DNA of 64,000 bases. It comes from a virus. A model generated the notes under the pieces. It was not told the origin of the DNA. It made no database searches and worked only from the letters and a program-made list of their open reading frames with translations. Of this stretch, positions 1-9,164 are shown piece by piece; positions within the stretch are counted from its first letter, which is position 1; each line of letters opens with the position of its first letter. A program made the translations under genes and the position numbers. The stretch is taken from the IMG/VR virus record IMGVR_UViG_3300010373_000004, positions 1 through 64,000 of that record. One strand, written 5' to 3'.

Positions 1-2097
1 AGTATTCACTATTTGTGTTGTAGGATATTGATCGTTTACTCCACCAGGCAGTTGCACTTGGAAATGTAAATGTATATTTCCTTTTGGATATACATTGCCT
101 AATGACCCTTCTATACCAACAGAGTCGCCAACTGTAACATGTTGGTTAGCACTTAACGTAGAAGGAGTGTTCATATGACAGTATACTACATTAAATGAAA
201 AACCGTATATAGCTGGGTCTGCTTGAATAATAACATAATGTCCCCAACCATCAATTTTATCCGTTGGGCCTGTACTTAGAACCGTTCCAGTAACACATGA
301 AACTAATGTAGTATTTGTACCTGTTGTAAGATCAACACCAGTATGTATAGGCAACTCATTATTGAAACTTGAATAGACGTCCCAATTTTGTTCAACAGAA
401 CATTGAGTATTAGCAGCAAAGACAGGAGCCTTAAGATTAGACGATAGTGGTGGAAATTGATCGTTATACGGACTATCTTTATATTCACTACCATGATTAC
501 TACTAGTTACGCCAATAACTTGTCCGCCAGGATTTGTAAGCTGAGCTTGACCTGTACCGTCTAGTTTTACAACACCTATATTTATGGCTCGTTGATTTAT
601 GTAGTTGAAAAGGTCAGCGTTTACTGGACGACCATATGTTAAATCCATATCTGTAAACCAACCTTCACCAACTTGGAAGGTATGTCTTACAGATTGAACA
701 TAGTAGCAGTTACCATTATGTGGAAGATATATAGTTGAGCCTACTTCATAAGAAGGCCATCCGAGAACTTGTACATGTCCAGCAATATTACTAGCATTTG
801 CCTTAGCCATAAATATTGTAGCATAGGCATTTAGGTAGTCAATTATTTGATTGCCGCCCTGAGCAAATACAGGATTAAGTTTTATTGCCTCTGCTGTAGT
901 ATAGTAAGCCCAAGGAGCTTCAATTTTTCTGTAACGTCTATTGTATAATAATTCTAACTGTGCTTTATTAGGAGCAGTCCATTGGTACGCTTGTCCTATG
1001 GATGCACCAGCATTTGAATTATCTAGACGTATTTCTAGCTGAGTTATTATATTTGTTGAATCTTCCCAATCCTTAAATGTTCTTATTAAAGATGGATCAA
1101 TTGTAACATCATATGTGTTGGCTGGAAGAAACATCGCACACTGACGAAAGTACAACTGTCCAAATCTGGAACAGAATAATTCACAAAAAGATATTTCACA
1201 AAGCTGAGAAATTATTGTAGACCAGTATTGATATTCATGTGTTATTTGGTTGTAGTCTGTAGGAATCTGAACACCTAAAACATTTAGACCTGTAGCTGTA
1301 GTAATCGAGTATTTAAGGTCAGTTCTTACTCCGTCTTTATACACGTCATATGATTGTCGCTGACGTAATAAAGCAAGATACTTTTCTTGATCTTGTGTAA
1401 ACGATATTTGATTCTGCGGTAAATCTAACGGACTAAAAATGTATCTGTAGTCTACGTCAGATTCAAAACAAGCATCTTGAATTAGAATTGATGGCCAGAC
1501 TGGACCTTGAAATACCTGAATAGCAGCTATTGTTGCTGGTAAGCCACCAGGATTATAAACAGTATTGACAGAAGGATCGAGAGGACGGAACTCATTTGTA
1601 ACACTGAATTTAAAGGTATTGCTGGCAAAATGAATAGTAAAACTCTTACCTAGTTGTGGGTCCCAATCACGCTCCATTCTAACAACGACACCGCTATAAA
1701 CACGATTATCTATTGCTAGAAAGGTTTCATCAAATGCAATATTAGTTGTACGCGCCAACTCTCCAGGCTGGTCAGACATATAAATATAAATTTGATCCAT
1801 AGGACCGACTGGAGGAGGATCGATTCCAGCATCTAATACGAACTGTACGGTTCCAAAAGGAATTTCATATAGTAGCGTATTATAAGTTTCTATTCTAGTA
1901 ATACCAGCTAATACAAAAAAGTCATCTGTAACCTTAGACTTAATTGTAACTATGGCAGCAGGAAGCCCGACAGTTCTTCTTGTGTCAACACTGGAGTCAT
2001 TGACGAAATTGGAAGGAACTGAATTCTGTATAAATTGTGAGGGATCGGGAGTTGTTGCTCCACTTCCTACTGATGGTTTTGTATTAGCCGGCGTCAT
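1..2097 (-). CDS. Baseplate/tail-hub protein with C-terminal M23 peptidase (partial)
   Basis: This open frame of 699 codons starts at the ATG at 2095-2097, overlaps the upstream gene by 14 nt, and is still open at position 1, so the C-terminus is cut off. The last ~115 residues carry an M23 (LytM) metallopeptidase signature: HTGVD (H585, D589), YCHM, and HLH (H676, H678), the zinc-binding set of peptidoglycan endopeptidases. The first ~500 residues look like a virion structural protein with no motif I recognise. Its place downstream of the tape measure suggests a tail-tip lysin that opens the cell wall during injection. The M23 assignment is firm; the baseplate role is inferred from gene order. 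Confidence 0.85.
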   Translation of the reverse strand, partial: MTPANTKPSVGSGATTPDPSQFIQNSVPSNFVNDSSVDTRRTVGLPAAIVTIKSKVTDDFFVLAGITRIETYNTLLYEIPFGTVQFVLDAGIDPPPVGPMDQIYIYMSDQPGELARTTNIAFDETFLAIDNRVYSGVVVRMERDWDPQLGKSFTIHFASNTFKFSVTNEFRPLDPSVNTVYNPGGLPATIAAIQVFQGPVWPSILIQDACFESDVDYRYIFSPLDLPQNQISFTQDQEKYLALLRQRQSYDVYKDGVRTDLKYSITTATGLNVLGVQIPTDYNQITHEYQYWSTIISQLCEISFCELFCSRFGQLYFRQCAMFLPANTYDVTIDPSLIRTFKDWEDSTNIITQLEIRLDNSNAGASIGQAYQWTAPNKAQLELLYNRRYRKIEAPWAYYTTAEAIKLNPVFAQGGNQIIDYLNAYATIFMAKANASNIAGHVQVLGWPSYEVGSTIYLPHNGNCYYVQSVRHTFQVGEGWFTDMDLTYGRPVNADLFNYINQRAINIGVVKLDGTGQAQLTNPGGQVIGVTSSNHGSEYKDSPYNDQFPPLSSNLKAPVFAANTQCSVEQNWDVYSSFNNELPIHTGVDLTTGTNTTLVSCVTGTVLSTGPTDKIDGWGHYVIIQADPAIYGFSFNVVYCHMNTPSTLSANQHVTVGDSVGIEGSLGNVYPKGNIHLHFQVQLPGGVNDQYPTTQIVNT

Positions 2098-2938
2098 AAA
2101 ATAATGATTGTATGGTTGATCCATCCTGTGAACTTACAGGATAGTCTGAGGACCAAGATGTTACAGAAAGATGATTTACAGCTTGCATGTAAATAACTTG
2201 TGGTGATATATCTGGACCAATTTTAGAAAAATGATTTGAATACAGATACGTAGCTATTTTATTAAGGTCATTAAGTTGTGGTGAGAGTGTTATAGACTTA
2301 ACATTAGCCGCAGATACTAGTGAGGTTGAGAAATTTGGTTGCGTAATGATTTGAGCAAGGCGTTGAGTTCCGTATGCATCTGATGCTACATTAAGTACAG
2401 TTGTACTTAATTCGCGCATTACTATTGTGTAGTATTCGCCATAAGGACTTTGTGTGGCATCATACGGCATTGATGTAGAAATTATCTTTACGTTAACGCC
2501 AGGTGTACCGCTGTTAGGATTGTTACCAGTCCAACCAAAGTTTGTTTGCATTAAATATGGATATGACCATATTACGTTAGTCTGTCCATCCAACAAAGAT
2601 ATGGTTCTACGAATTGATGGACCATCAAACCCCGCATAACCAGCAATCTCCCAAATAGTTGGTTCTTCCATCCAACGATATGTATGCCACGCATTCATAG
2701 TTGGAAATTCAGATTCAACTACCTTCTTAGTTCTTCGAACTATTTGAGGATTAAGACTGAACACAAGAACTTCCTGAGAAGCCGTAGAGCTTGGTACGGT
2801 AAAGCTCATACGGCCTGCTGAGGAATTTGTTGGATTACCAGCGTTTATTATTTGCTGATTTAACGGATGCTGCGTTAAATCAGTCATTCCACTAGCTATC
2901 GTTTGTGTTGGATCGTCTGTTTGTTGCGGAGAAGGCAT
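2084..2938 (-). CDS. Tail/baseplate protein, function unknown
   Basis: A 284-residue protein sits between the tape measure and the M23 tail lysin; its start overlaps the tape-measure stop by one base. The N-terminus is polar and Q/P/T-rich; the rest is mixed beta-type sequence with several aromatic residues (NAWHTYRWMEEPTIWEI, about 82-98). No signal peptide, membrane segment or catalytic motif is visible. In myoviruses this slot usually holds a LysM-like or hub-associated baseplate protein. That role is inferred from position only. Confidence 0.6.
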   Translation of the reverse strand: MPSPQQTDDPTQTIASGMTDLTQHPLNQQIINAGNPTNSSAGRMSFTVPSSTASQEVLVFSLNPQIVRRTKKVVESEFPTMNAWHTYRWMEEPTIWEIAGYAGFDGPSIRRTISLLDGQTNVIWSYPYLMQTNFGWTGNNPNSGTPGVNVKIISTSMPYDATQSPYGEYYTIVMRELSTTVLNVASDAYGTQRLAQIITQPNFSTSLVSAANVKSITLSPQLNDLNKIATYLYSNHFSKIGPDISPQVIYMQAVNHLSVTSWSSDYPVSSQDGSTIQSLFYDAG

Positions 2939-5325
2939 TAAGTTTTACCTGTAACGTCTTGACTTGAGTTAGTAGATGTGGGACCAGAACTTTGTGTAGA
3001 ACGACCTACAGTTTGCATCTGAGGCTTACCAGCCTGTGGGTTTGCATAAGTAACATTTACATTAACAGCTTGTTGATTGTGTCTGTCTAATTCGGCACTC
3101 AAACCATGCCATCCGTTCATAGCAAAATCACTCATAGACTTATAGTGTCCAGATAGATTGTTTAATATATCTTGCTGAGTAAGTTTAGTATTTGCTAAAG
3201 AAGGGTCATTTAAAACACCCTCAACAATATCATTTCCTACATTTCTGTGCGTAATTGCTTGCCACATAAATGTAAGTGGATTTGTTTCTGCTCGTTGTGC
3301 TTCATGTAACGATGATTGTACAGATTGACTAATTAACTGACTTCTAGTTTCTTCTGGAGACAACATACCCAAAGCTTTTCGTATTTGGTCTGGACTTCCT
3401 CCAGCAGCTAAAGCTTGATAGTCTTTTGGAGTCAAGCCCATACCAGCAGCAATAACAGGATTGTGTCCTATAGCGTTAAACCACGACTTAGCACCAGCAG
3501 CTAATTTGCTGTAGTCTCCCTTGTATGCTGCCTCTAATGTTCCTGTGAAGTCTCCGGAAAAAGCAGCGTACATCATCCAGTTACTTGGATTTCCTGCAAC
3601 ATTACTTAGCACTCCTTGAAGTGCAGGGTTTCCGTTAGGACCATAAGTACCATTATACTGTCCAAGTATAGTACCCATGTCTGTTCCAGCACCAAAAGCA
3701 TTTTGCATTGTTCCTAAATAACTGGCACCAGCAAAACCATTCGCTCCTAGCATAGAAACTAACGAATATGCATTTTTAGCACTCATTCCACCAGATATGA
3801 ATGGATTTACAATTTGACCTATTTGTGTTGGAGAAAGTCCAGATGCACTTGCACCAGCTATTTGAATACCAAACCTTGAATCTTTAATTCCTGTTGCTGA
3901 TGCTATTTGGAATGATGACTTTAACATTTCAGGACTTATACCCATATTTAAAGCTGTACCGTAAAAACCACCAATACCTAGTTCGCCTCTTGTATACTGA
4001 CTAGCTAAAGCTGATTCATTAGAAAGTCTTGTACCTTCTACCATAGCAGCTAAACCAGCGATTCCAATAGCAGCAGGCATAGCTCCCACAGGTAATTTAC
4101 CCATTAAACCATTTGCCAAAAGATTCATAGCTCCACGCTTGAATCCCTCTGTTGTTGAATATGTTGCGAATCTTTGTGTTGCTTCTAACCAACCCATTCT
4201 TTGAAATTCGTCAGAAGAATGCTTTTGTTGTTGATATTCTATGTTAGCCATAGATTCACGACTCATTTGTTCACCTGGAGCAAGTTGGTCAGCAGCTTCT
4301 TTGTATTTATTAAAACCAAAAGGAGTAGTAATACGTTCAAGTTCATCAGAACGCAATAACTTTTCTGAATCAGATAAACTTTCTAGGTATTTCTGCTTCA
4401 TTCCTTTAACTTGTGTAGCTATGTTACCAGACTTTAACATCTGATCTGTGGTCATAGTAGGTGCCGCAACAGGTTTTTGTGCTTGTTTTGCAGACGCTAT
4501 TCCAGCTTCTATGTAGTTTGGAGAGAATTGACCGCCAGCGCCAAAAAGCTTTTGTACTTCTTTTCCGTATTCTATTGTACCTTGTTGCATTGATCCTAAA
4601 GAATTTTCTATATCAAATTCTGCCTTCAAAACTTCTCTAGGATTAAATTTAGCTAAATTTTTAAGAGCATCAATTCTAGAAGTTACTTCTTTAGCCGTAA
4701 AACCTGTACCTTCAGAAGTAAGAACTCTACTTAATCGCGCTATAGCTTCTTGTGCAGACGTAGCTTCTGTCTCACCACCATACGTAGTATTGCTTAATAA
4801 ACTTGTATATGAATCTGAGAACATGCCGCCTACTGGATATGCCTTTTCTATATTAGACAAAGCCATACGTTCTTGTAGCTCTTTAAGAAAAGGACCAGCA
4901 TCTAATTCTTTTGGAGAACGCGCAGAGCCAGTAAGATTCATCAATCTACGTGGATTACGTGACTGTATATTTTCCAACTGGAGAAGTTGGTTAGGAGTAA
5001 GTTGTGTTAATCCGGTTACTATTTTGTTAGCAGCACCCATCGCACCAGAAGCTCTTGCCTGGTATTCATCTAACTCTTTCTTATATGCTTCTCTATCTCC
5101 ACCAGTCATTTCAGAGAAATACTGGTAAGAACCTGGATGCTGGTAGCGTGCTTGAATATAAGTTTCGTCAATACCTAAGCGCTCTACTATTCTACCTGCT
5201 GCTTCCATTTGAGGAAACATAGAATAGTATGACTGATACGCAGGATTGCTTGGAGACATTCCTGCGAATCTAGCCAATCTACTTAGAGAGTTTAGAGGCA
5301 TTGTGCCTCTACGTGGTACTGCCAC
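2938..5325 (-). CDS. Tape measure protein
   Basis: At 795 residues this is the longest gene here. It lies directly after the overlapping tail-chaperone pair and before the baseplate genes, the standard tape-measure slot. Composition fits: long Q/A/E-rich helical stretches in the N-terminal half, a Gly/Ala hydrophobic segment near 405-430 (GAMPAAIGIAGLAAMVEG), Gly/Ala/Ser-rich sequence after it and a polar tail. The protein sets tail length and lies in the tube lumen until injection. It is short for a long contractile tail, suggesting a tail of about 110-120 nm if the usual ~1.5 A per residue holds (inference). The start overlaps the chaperone stop. Confidence 0.85.
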   Translation of the reverse strand: MAVPRRGTMPLNSLSRLARFAGMSPSNPAYQSYYSMFPQMEAAGRIVERLGIDETYIQARYQHPGSYQYFSEMTGGDREAYKKELDEYQARASGAMGAANKIVTGLTQLTPNQLLQLENIQSRNPRRLMNLTGSARSPKELDAGPFLKELQERMALSNIEKAYPVGGMFSDSYTSLLSNTTYGGETEATSAQEAIARLSRVLTSEGTGFTAKEVTSRIDALKNLAKFNPREVLKAEFDIENSLGSMQQGTIEYGKEVQKLFGAGGQFSPNYIEAGIASAKQAQKPVAAPTMTTDQMLKSGNIATQVKGMKQKYLESLSDSEKLLRSDELERITTPFGFNKYKEAADQLAPGEQMSRESMANIEYQQQKHSSDEFQRMGWLEATQRFATYSTTEGFKRGAMNLLANGLMGKLPVGAMPAAIGIAGLAAMVEGTRLSNESALASQYTRGELGIGGFYGTALNMGISPEMLKSSFQIASATGIKDSRFGIQIAGASASGLSPTQIGQIVNPFISGGMSAKNAYSLVSMLGANGFAGASYLGTMQNAFGAGTDMGTILGQYNGTYGPNGNPALQGVLSNVAGNPSNWMMYAAFSGDFTGTLEAAYKGDYSKLAAGAKSWFNAIGHNPVIAAGMGLTPKDYQALAAGGSPDQIRKALGMLSPEETRSQLISQSVQSSLHEAQRAETNPLTFMWQAITHRNVGNDIVEGVLNDPSLANTKLTQQDILNNLSGHYKSMSDFAMNGWHGLSAELDRHNQQAVNVNVTYANPQAGKPQMQTVGRSTQSSGPTSTNSSQDVTGKT

Positions 5326-5743
5326 TTAAATCCTGTCTTTCTTGCTCAGTTAATTCAAAACCAAACCATTCGGGATGCATCATCTGATATTGCATCCAAC
5401 CTTCATACGCATTGACTGGAGAAGGTTCACCTGCTTCTTGATTTTGCAGATAGTTTGTAAATATAGAAGTATCTGTAAGAGCCGCTTTGAATAAAGCTAA
5501 TTGCTCCCATAAATCACGTAAATGTTGTTTACGCTCAACTTCTCTATCTTCGTAAACATTAAGAACGATAAATTGTTTACGAAGTCGAGATAGCGGTCCT
5601 TGCTGCCAATTTGTAAAATTAACAGCCTTAGATACAAGCCAAAAATCTCTTAGGCGTTTTCGTTCTTCGGACTCGCTACCTCGGTAAATTCCCCCAAAAC
5701 ACCAAGAACCTGCATTTCTTTTATCCACATACGCTGGTAGCAA
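5309..5743 (-). CDS. Tail assembly chaperone, -1 frameshift extension
   Basis: This frame overlaps the end of the first chaperone by about 90 nt and is in its -1 frame. No credible start or ribosome site exists: its first start-like codon is a TTG. Most likely it is made only as a fusion: ribosomes slipping at 5692-5698 would read on to 5309, giving about 115 + 127 residues. This mirrors lambda G/GT: short form plus extended form, both needed to load tail protein on the tape measure. The extension is acidic at its C-terminus and ends within the tape-measure start region. Confidence 0.75.
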   Translation of the reverse strand: MLPAYVDKRNAGSWCFGGIYRGSESEERKRLRDFWLVSKAVNFTNWQQGPLSRLRKQFIVLNVYEDREVERKQHLRDLWEQLALFKAALTDTSIFTNYLQNQEAGEPSPVNAYEGWMQYQMMHPEWFGFELTEQERQDLSGSTT

Positions 5744-6036
5744 TCATATATTGCGTTAACAACAGGTTCAGGAAGTTTTAGTATTTTCTCAAACTTATCT
5801 TCGGGGAAATCGCCTAACTTGGTATCAGCGATATTTTCAATGGCGAAGGCTAGGTGCCATCGCTTTAGTACAAAATCATGTACTATTGGATCACTATGCT
5901 CACTTGCTCTCTTTAAACATTCGAGCATTTCTTCGTCATATAACGTTCTCATTAGTATAGGAACGTTCCGCACTAGTACAGAATCTTTATAAGCTGCACC
6001 AAATACTTCAAGTATAATATCTGTTTCGTTATCCAT
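5650..6036 (-). CDS. Tail assembly chaperone, short form
   Basis: Counterpart of lambda gpG: an acidic 128-residue protein encoded just before the tape measure. The ATG at 6036 is chosen because it makes the usual short overlap (ATGGATAA) with the stop of the upstream phosphoesterase; an in-frame GTG lies 24 nt further up. The C-terminus contains the slip site T TTG GGG. Chaperones of this class bind the tape measure and recruit tube protein but are not part of the virion. No sequence motif is recognised; the call rests on position, size and frame arrangement. Confidence 0.75.
   Translation of the reverse strand: MDNETDIILEVFGAAYKDSVLVRNVPILMRTLYDEEMLECLKRASEHSDPIVHDFVLKRWHLAFAIENIADTKLGDFPEDKFEKILKLPEPVVNAIYDCYQRMWIKEMQVLGVLGEFTEVASPKNENA
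5692..5698 (-). other. Programmed -1 frameshift slippery heptamer
   Basis: Read on the minus strand the sequence is T TTG GGG in the frame of the short chaperone, a perfect X XXY YYZ heptamer inside a TTTTGGGGG run. Slipping one base back gives TTT GGG and then enters the open downstream frame, which reaches 5309. The zero frame ends shortly after, at 5650. Position between tube and tape measure is where such shifts occur in most long-tailed phages. Confidence 0.75.
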
Positions 6037-7126
6037 TTTCTCTAGCTTTCCAGAAATCACCTGGCTTTGCTGTATTACCTAAATCTAGGTAGATTGGTCT
6101 ATAGTTAACAAGTCCAAAATCTTCATGGACTTCAAATAAAACTTGGCTGGGTATTGTAACCCTCTTGAAGCCGGACTGGACAAAGGGTGTACTAGGAGGT
6201 AGAGCACCATTTAAGACCTGCCAGCCCCTTCCTAGCGGCAGACAAGCGGCAGTATGATGATGGCCCATGACCAAAATATCAACGCCATCAAGCATTGCTT
6301 GATACTTCATACCCGCGTTTTGAATTGGATACCAACCAATTCCACCGTAAGAACCAGTGGAAGTTTTGAAACTGGCACCATGTTCATAAGCAACACGCTG
6401 TCCAGCTATGATATCTCCATCGAAGAACGAGTTAGAGTTTCTTAAAGTCAGGCGCCCAGCTTCGATAGATTCTTTGAATATTCGTCGCTCAAATTCAGCT
6501 ATAAGCCACGCATATGTATCATGATAACCAAGTTCACCTAAGCCAGCATAACTAGCTTTCTGACTTGTTCTATCATGATTTCCACCAGTATTACGAACGT
6601 TAACTACTGGAAAAATAGTCTCACAGTTTTGAATAAACTCTACGAGAATATCTACTACGTCAATAGTTTGTTTTGTAACTAGCTCATCTATACCAGTAAC
6701 TTGGCTGGTACGCATTCCATCACCCTCAACTAGATCGCCTAATTGAAGAATCCATAAGTCTGTTACGTTAATAGACTTAGTAGCAATAGAATGTAGAAGT
6801 CGTATTGTTTTCCACAGATGTTGCATCTGCTTACGACTGATATCAGTTGATTGCTCGAACAAATGTCCTGTAGCATCAGCCGCAGTTTTTTGTCCTATGT
6901 GTAAATCGGAAAGTACAAGTACCCACGAATGATTAGGCTTATTCTTAGCCCCTCTGTACTTGTCTGGCAATTCAGGAACTTTAAGTAGCGGTGCGTATTT
7001 ATTTATTGTGTGTATGTATCTGTCTTGTGATGACTTTGCACTTAAAAGTTGTTTAAGTTCATTTATCTGTGCTGCTCGTAATGCAGCTGCTTTTTGTTCT
7101 TCTGCTAACTTATCCAGTTCATTCAT
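6029..7126 (-). CDS. Calcineurin-like metallophosphoesterase
   Basis: The complete signature of the metallophosphoesterase fold is present: SDLHIG (about residue 74), GDLVEGDG (~133), GGNHDR (~180) and GHHH (~285), binding two metal ions. An N-terminal helical segment of ~35 residues precedes the domain. The ATG at 7126 is preferred over the TTG at 7138. The family includes DNA nucleases (SbcD/Mre11-like) and nucleotide or protein phosphatases; the substrate cannot be told. It is odd to find it inside the tail operon, between tube and chaperones; it follows a terminator-like hairpin. Confidence 0.85.
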   Translation of the reverse strand: MNELDKLAEEQKAAALRAAQINELKQLLSAKSSQDRYIHTINKYAPLLKVPELPDKYRGAKNKPNHSWVLVLSDLHIGQKTAADATGHLFEQSTDISRKQMQHLWKTIRLLHSIATKSINVTDLWILQLGDLVEGDGMRTSQVTGIDELVTKQTIDVVDILVEFIQNCETIFPVVNVRNTGGNHDRTSQKASYAGLGELGYHDTYAWLIAEFERRIFKESIEAGRLTLRNSNSFFDGDIIAGQRVAYEHGASFKTSTGSYGGIGWYPIQNAGMKYQAMLDGVDILVMGHHHTAACLPLGRGWQVLNGALPPSTPFVQSGFKRVTIPSQVLFEVHEDFGLVNYRPIYLDLGNTAKPGDFWKARENG

Positions 7127-7142
7127 AACGTTTCTCAAATAG

Positions 7143-7170
7143 AAAAAGGGAGGTTTTCACGCCTCCCTTT
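7143..7170 (-). terminator. Intrinsic terminator after tail tube gene
   Basis: On the minus strand AAAGGGAGG, a loop CGTGAAAA, and CCTCCCTTT form a stem of 9 bp followed by TTTTT. It overlaps the tube stop codon. It could lower expression of the downstream phosphoesterase relative to the abundant tube protein. Confidence 0.8.
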
Positions 7171-7681
7171 AAGCTACTCCGGGGTCATTATTTGCATTGA
7201 CACTCTTGCCAATAAATGTTCCGTATTCCCTCGCTAAGGAAGTTGCATCATTTAAATTGAACCCTAGATCAGAGAACATTACACCGTAGATAGTTTCTAC
7301 TATAGGTGATCCAACCTTAGATGCGGTGCCGGGTTGAACGTCACCAGAAGCAGTTATATATTGTTCTGCGTACTGGTTCACCAACGTAAACTGATAATTT
7401 CTAAGGTCTACATTAGAGCTTGATGTATTGTTTAATCCTGCTAGTAAGTCTCTTAACTTAGCTGTGTTAATAGCCAGTCTTTCAAAACTACCCTGAACCT
7501 GGCGCATACCAAATTCAGGTTCCTTATGATCAGAACCAATCTCTGGAACCCAATGAGTTCCAAAAGATTCAGTGTATCTAACATTCTGTAATCCACCAAT
7601 AGGTACATTACCAAACAATATTGTAAAGAATCTACCAGACTGTGCGTTGTAGCCTGGTGTAAAAGTTCCTGGAGTTGGCAT
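7169..7681 (-). CDS. Tail tube protein
   Basis: A 170-residue protein directly downstream of the sheath gene, preceded by a good ribosome site (AGAGGT). Size and beta-rich, Gly-containing sequence (SGRFFTILFGNVPIGGLQNV) fit a myovirus tail tube subunit; order sheath-tube is nearly universal. It polymerises into the inner tube through which DNA passes. A strong terminator after the gene fits a high-copy structural product. Specific residues cannot be assigned. Confidence 0.75.
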   Translation of the reverse strand: MPTPGTFTPGYNAQSGRFFTILFGNVPIGGLQNVRYTESFGTHWVPEIGSDHKEPEFGMRQVQGSFERLAINTAKLRDLLAGLNNTSSSNVDLRNYQFTLVNQYAEQYITASGDVQPGTASKVGSPIVETIYGVMFSDLGFNLNDATSLAREYGTFIGKSVNANNDPGVA

Positions 7682-7691
7682 AGTTTACCTC

Positions 7692-9155
7692 TTAAAGCAC
7701 AAATTCTATTGAAAGTGTGAAATCAATTTCAGTAACTTCAACTCTAGGATTGTAGGCAAAGCTAACAGCATATCTTCCTGGCTGATTTGTTACAGGGATA
7801 ACTGATATAGTCTGTGGATTATATCCAAGAATAATATTGTTACCAGATGCAAAGTTAAGAGCATCCTTAACTCTAGCTAAGATCATTATGGCGTTACCTT
7901 GGGTAAAGGCTAGTCCTAGTAATGTCTGAGCATAGCTGTTCAAAATCTTTATTAATCTGTTTTGCTGAGCTACGATATTCTCTCGTCTATAGTTACCAGG
8001 GTTTGCGGTTGTAACACCGTCAAAGACAATAACACCTGCATTATTAACCAGAGCTACAGCACCATACTTACCTAAGTTCACAAGGTCGGTTTGCTGGAAT
8101 GTTTCTGTAAGAGAAACAAATCCATTAATAAGTTTGTGTGTTAGCGGTACAGCAGGATTATCCATAGCCTTAAGAGCAGCTAGAACAGCAGCTAAATAGA
8201 ATCCATCGTATACCTGATTTAAGTTAGTTACTGGATTTCTTCTAGTTCCACCTTGGTTAGTTAAGAAGGTAACATATTGTGAAACTACAAGATTCTGTAC
8301 TGCTGATAGTGCGTTGTTTACTACAGTAGCATAGTTATAACTGTTGTACGCTACACCTAAGAATGCTTCACAAGGCTGATTTAATGAAGCTTGTGAGTTA
8401 CAGAAATTAAGCTCTGCCTGCCATACACCTGAATCACCTGATAATACACAAACAAAATCTGGATTAGCAGCAGACACGGCTGGTAGATTTAGAGCAGCAA
8501 TCAAATCTGTTGGTGTTGCATTAAGGCCATTCTTTGCACCAGACAAAGTATATGTACCAGCTACACCGGCAGTACCAGTACCAAGTACACAAGAAGCTAA
8601 CTGTGAAATCTGATTAATTTGTTGTGCAATAGACGTTGGAGTTCCTGTATATGATTCAAGAACTGTATTCTGACCTGGAGTATTGTCGTACAAAGATACA
8701 GTCTGAACAGTAACACCAAGACCTATAGAATACAGAGATTGTGAGACAACGGCTGTAACAACATTACTACCTGCATAATGTGGAGCAGCAGTAAATGTAA
8801 ATGCTGTTCCAGTTGCTGTATCTGGAACAGAACCTACAGCTTGTGTTGCACCTGCTCTAACACAAATCATATTTAGGTTAGAGAATCTACCCTGCTGTGA
8901 ATAACATAGTTCAGCAGCAGGTTCTAGGGTATAGCCCTGCTGTATAGCATTTGCCTGTGATTGTACGAATGAACCGAATTCAGCCTGTACTTGTGCTAAA
9001 GAAGTACACAGAAATGGTTGATTAGTACCTTGTGGTGCAGTACCAACCAGAACCATAATTCCCGGTTCACCAATGTTTCCGTTACCAGCAGCAGTTGAGT
9101 TTAATACATTAAATGTAACTGCGGGTCCGTTGTAATTTGAAACAGCTTGTCCCAT
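7692..9155 (-). CDS. Tail sheath protein
   Basis: The 487-residue protein shows the typical sheath opening: a Gly/Pro-rich strand, then GIMVLVGTAPQGTNQPFLCTS and an LAQVQAEFG segment, the pattern 'G-x-x-V-L-V-G-x-A-x-x-G' seen in contractile sheaths. The C-terminal region (RENIVAQQNRLIKILNSYAQ, then beta strands) resembles the conserved sheath C-domain that links subunits. Ribosome site AGGA precedes the ATG. Sheath contraction drives the tube through the envelope, so this gene sets the morphology as myovirus. Confidence 0.85.
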   Translation of the reverse strand: MGQAVSNYNGPAVTFNVLNSTAAGNGNIGEPGIMVLVGTAPQGTNQPFLCTSLAQVQAEFGSFVQSQANAIQQGYTLEPAAELCYSQQGRFSNLNMICVRAGATQAVGSVPDTATGTAFTFTAAPHYAGSNVVTAVVSQSLYSIGLGVTVQTVSLYDNTPGQNTVLESYTGTPTSIAQQINQISQLASCVLGTGTAGVAGTYTLSGAKNGLNATPTDLIAALNLPAVSAANPDFVCVLSGDSGVWQAELNFCNSQASLNQPCEAFLGVAYNSYNYATVVNNALSAVQNLVVSQYVTFLTNQGGTRRNPVTNLNQVYDGFYLAAVLAALKAMDNPAVPLTHKLINGFVSLTETFQQTDLVNLGKYGAVALVNNAGVIVFDGVTTANPGNYRRENIVAQQNRLIKILNSYAQTLLGLAFTQGNAIMILARVKDALNFASGNNIILGYNPQTISVIPVTNQPGRYAVSFAYNPRVEVTEIDFTLSIEFVL

Positions 9156-9164
9156 AATGAAATC

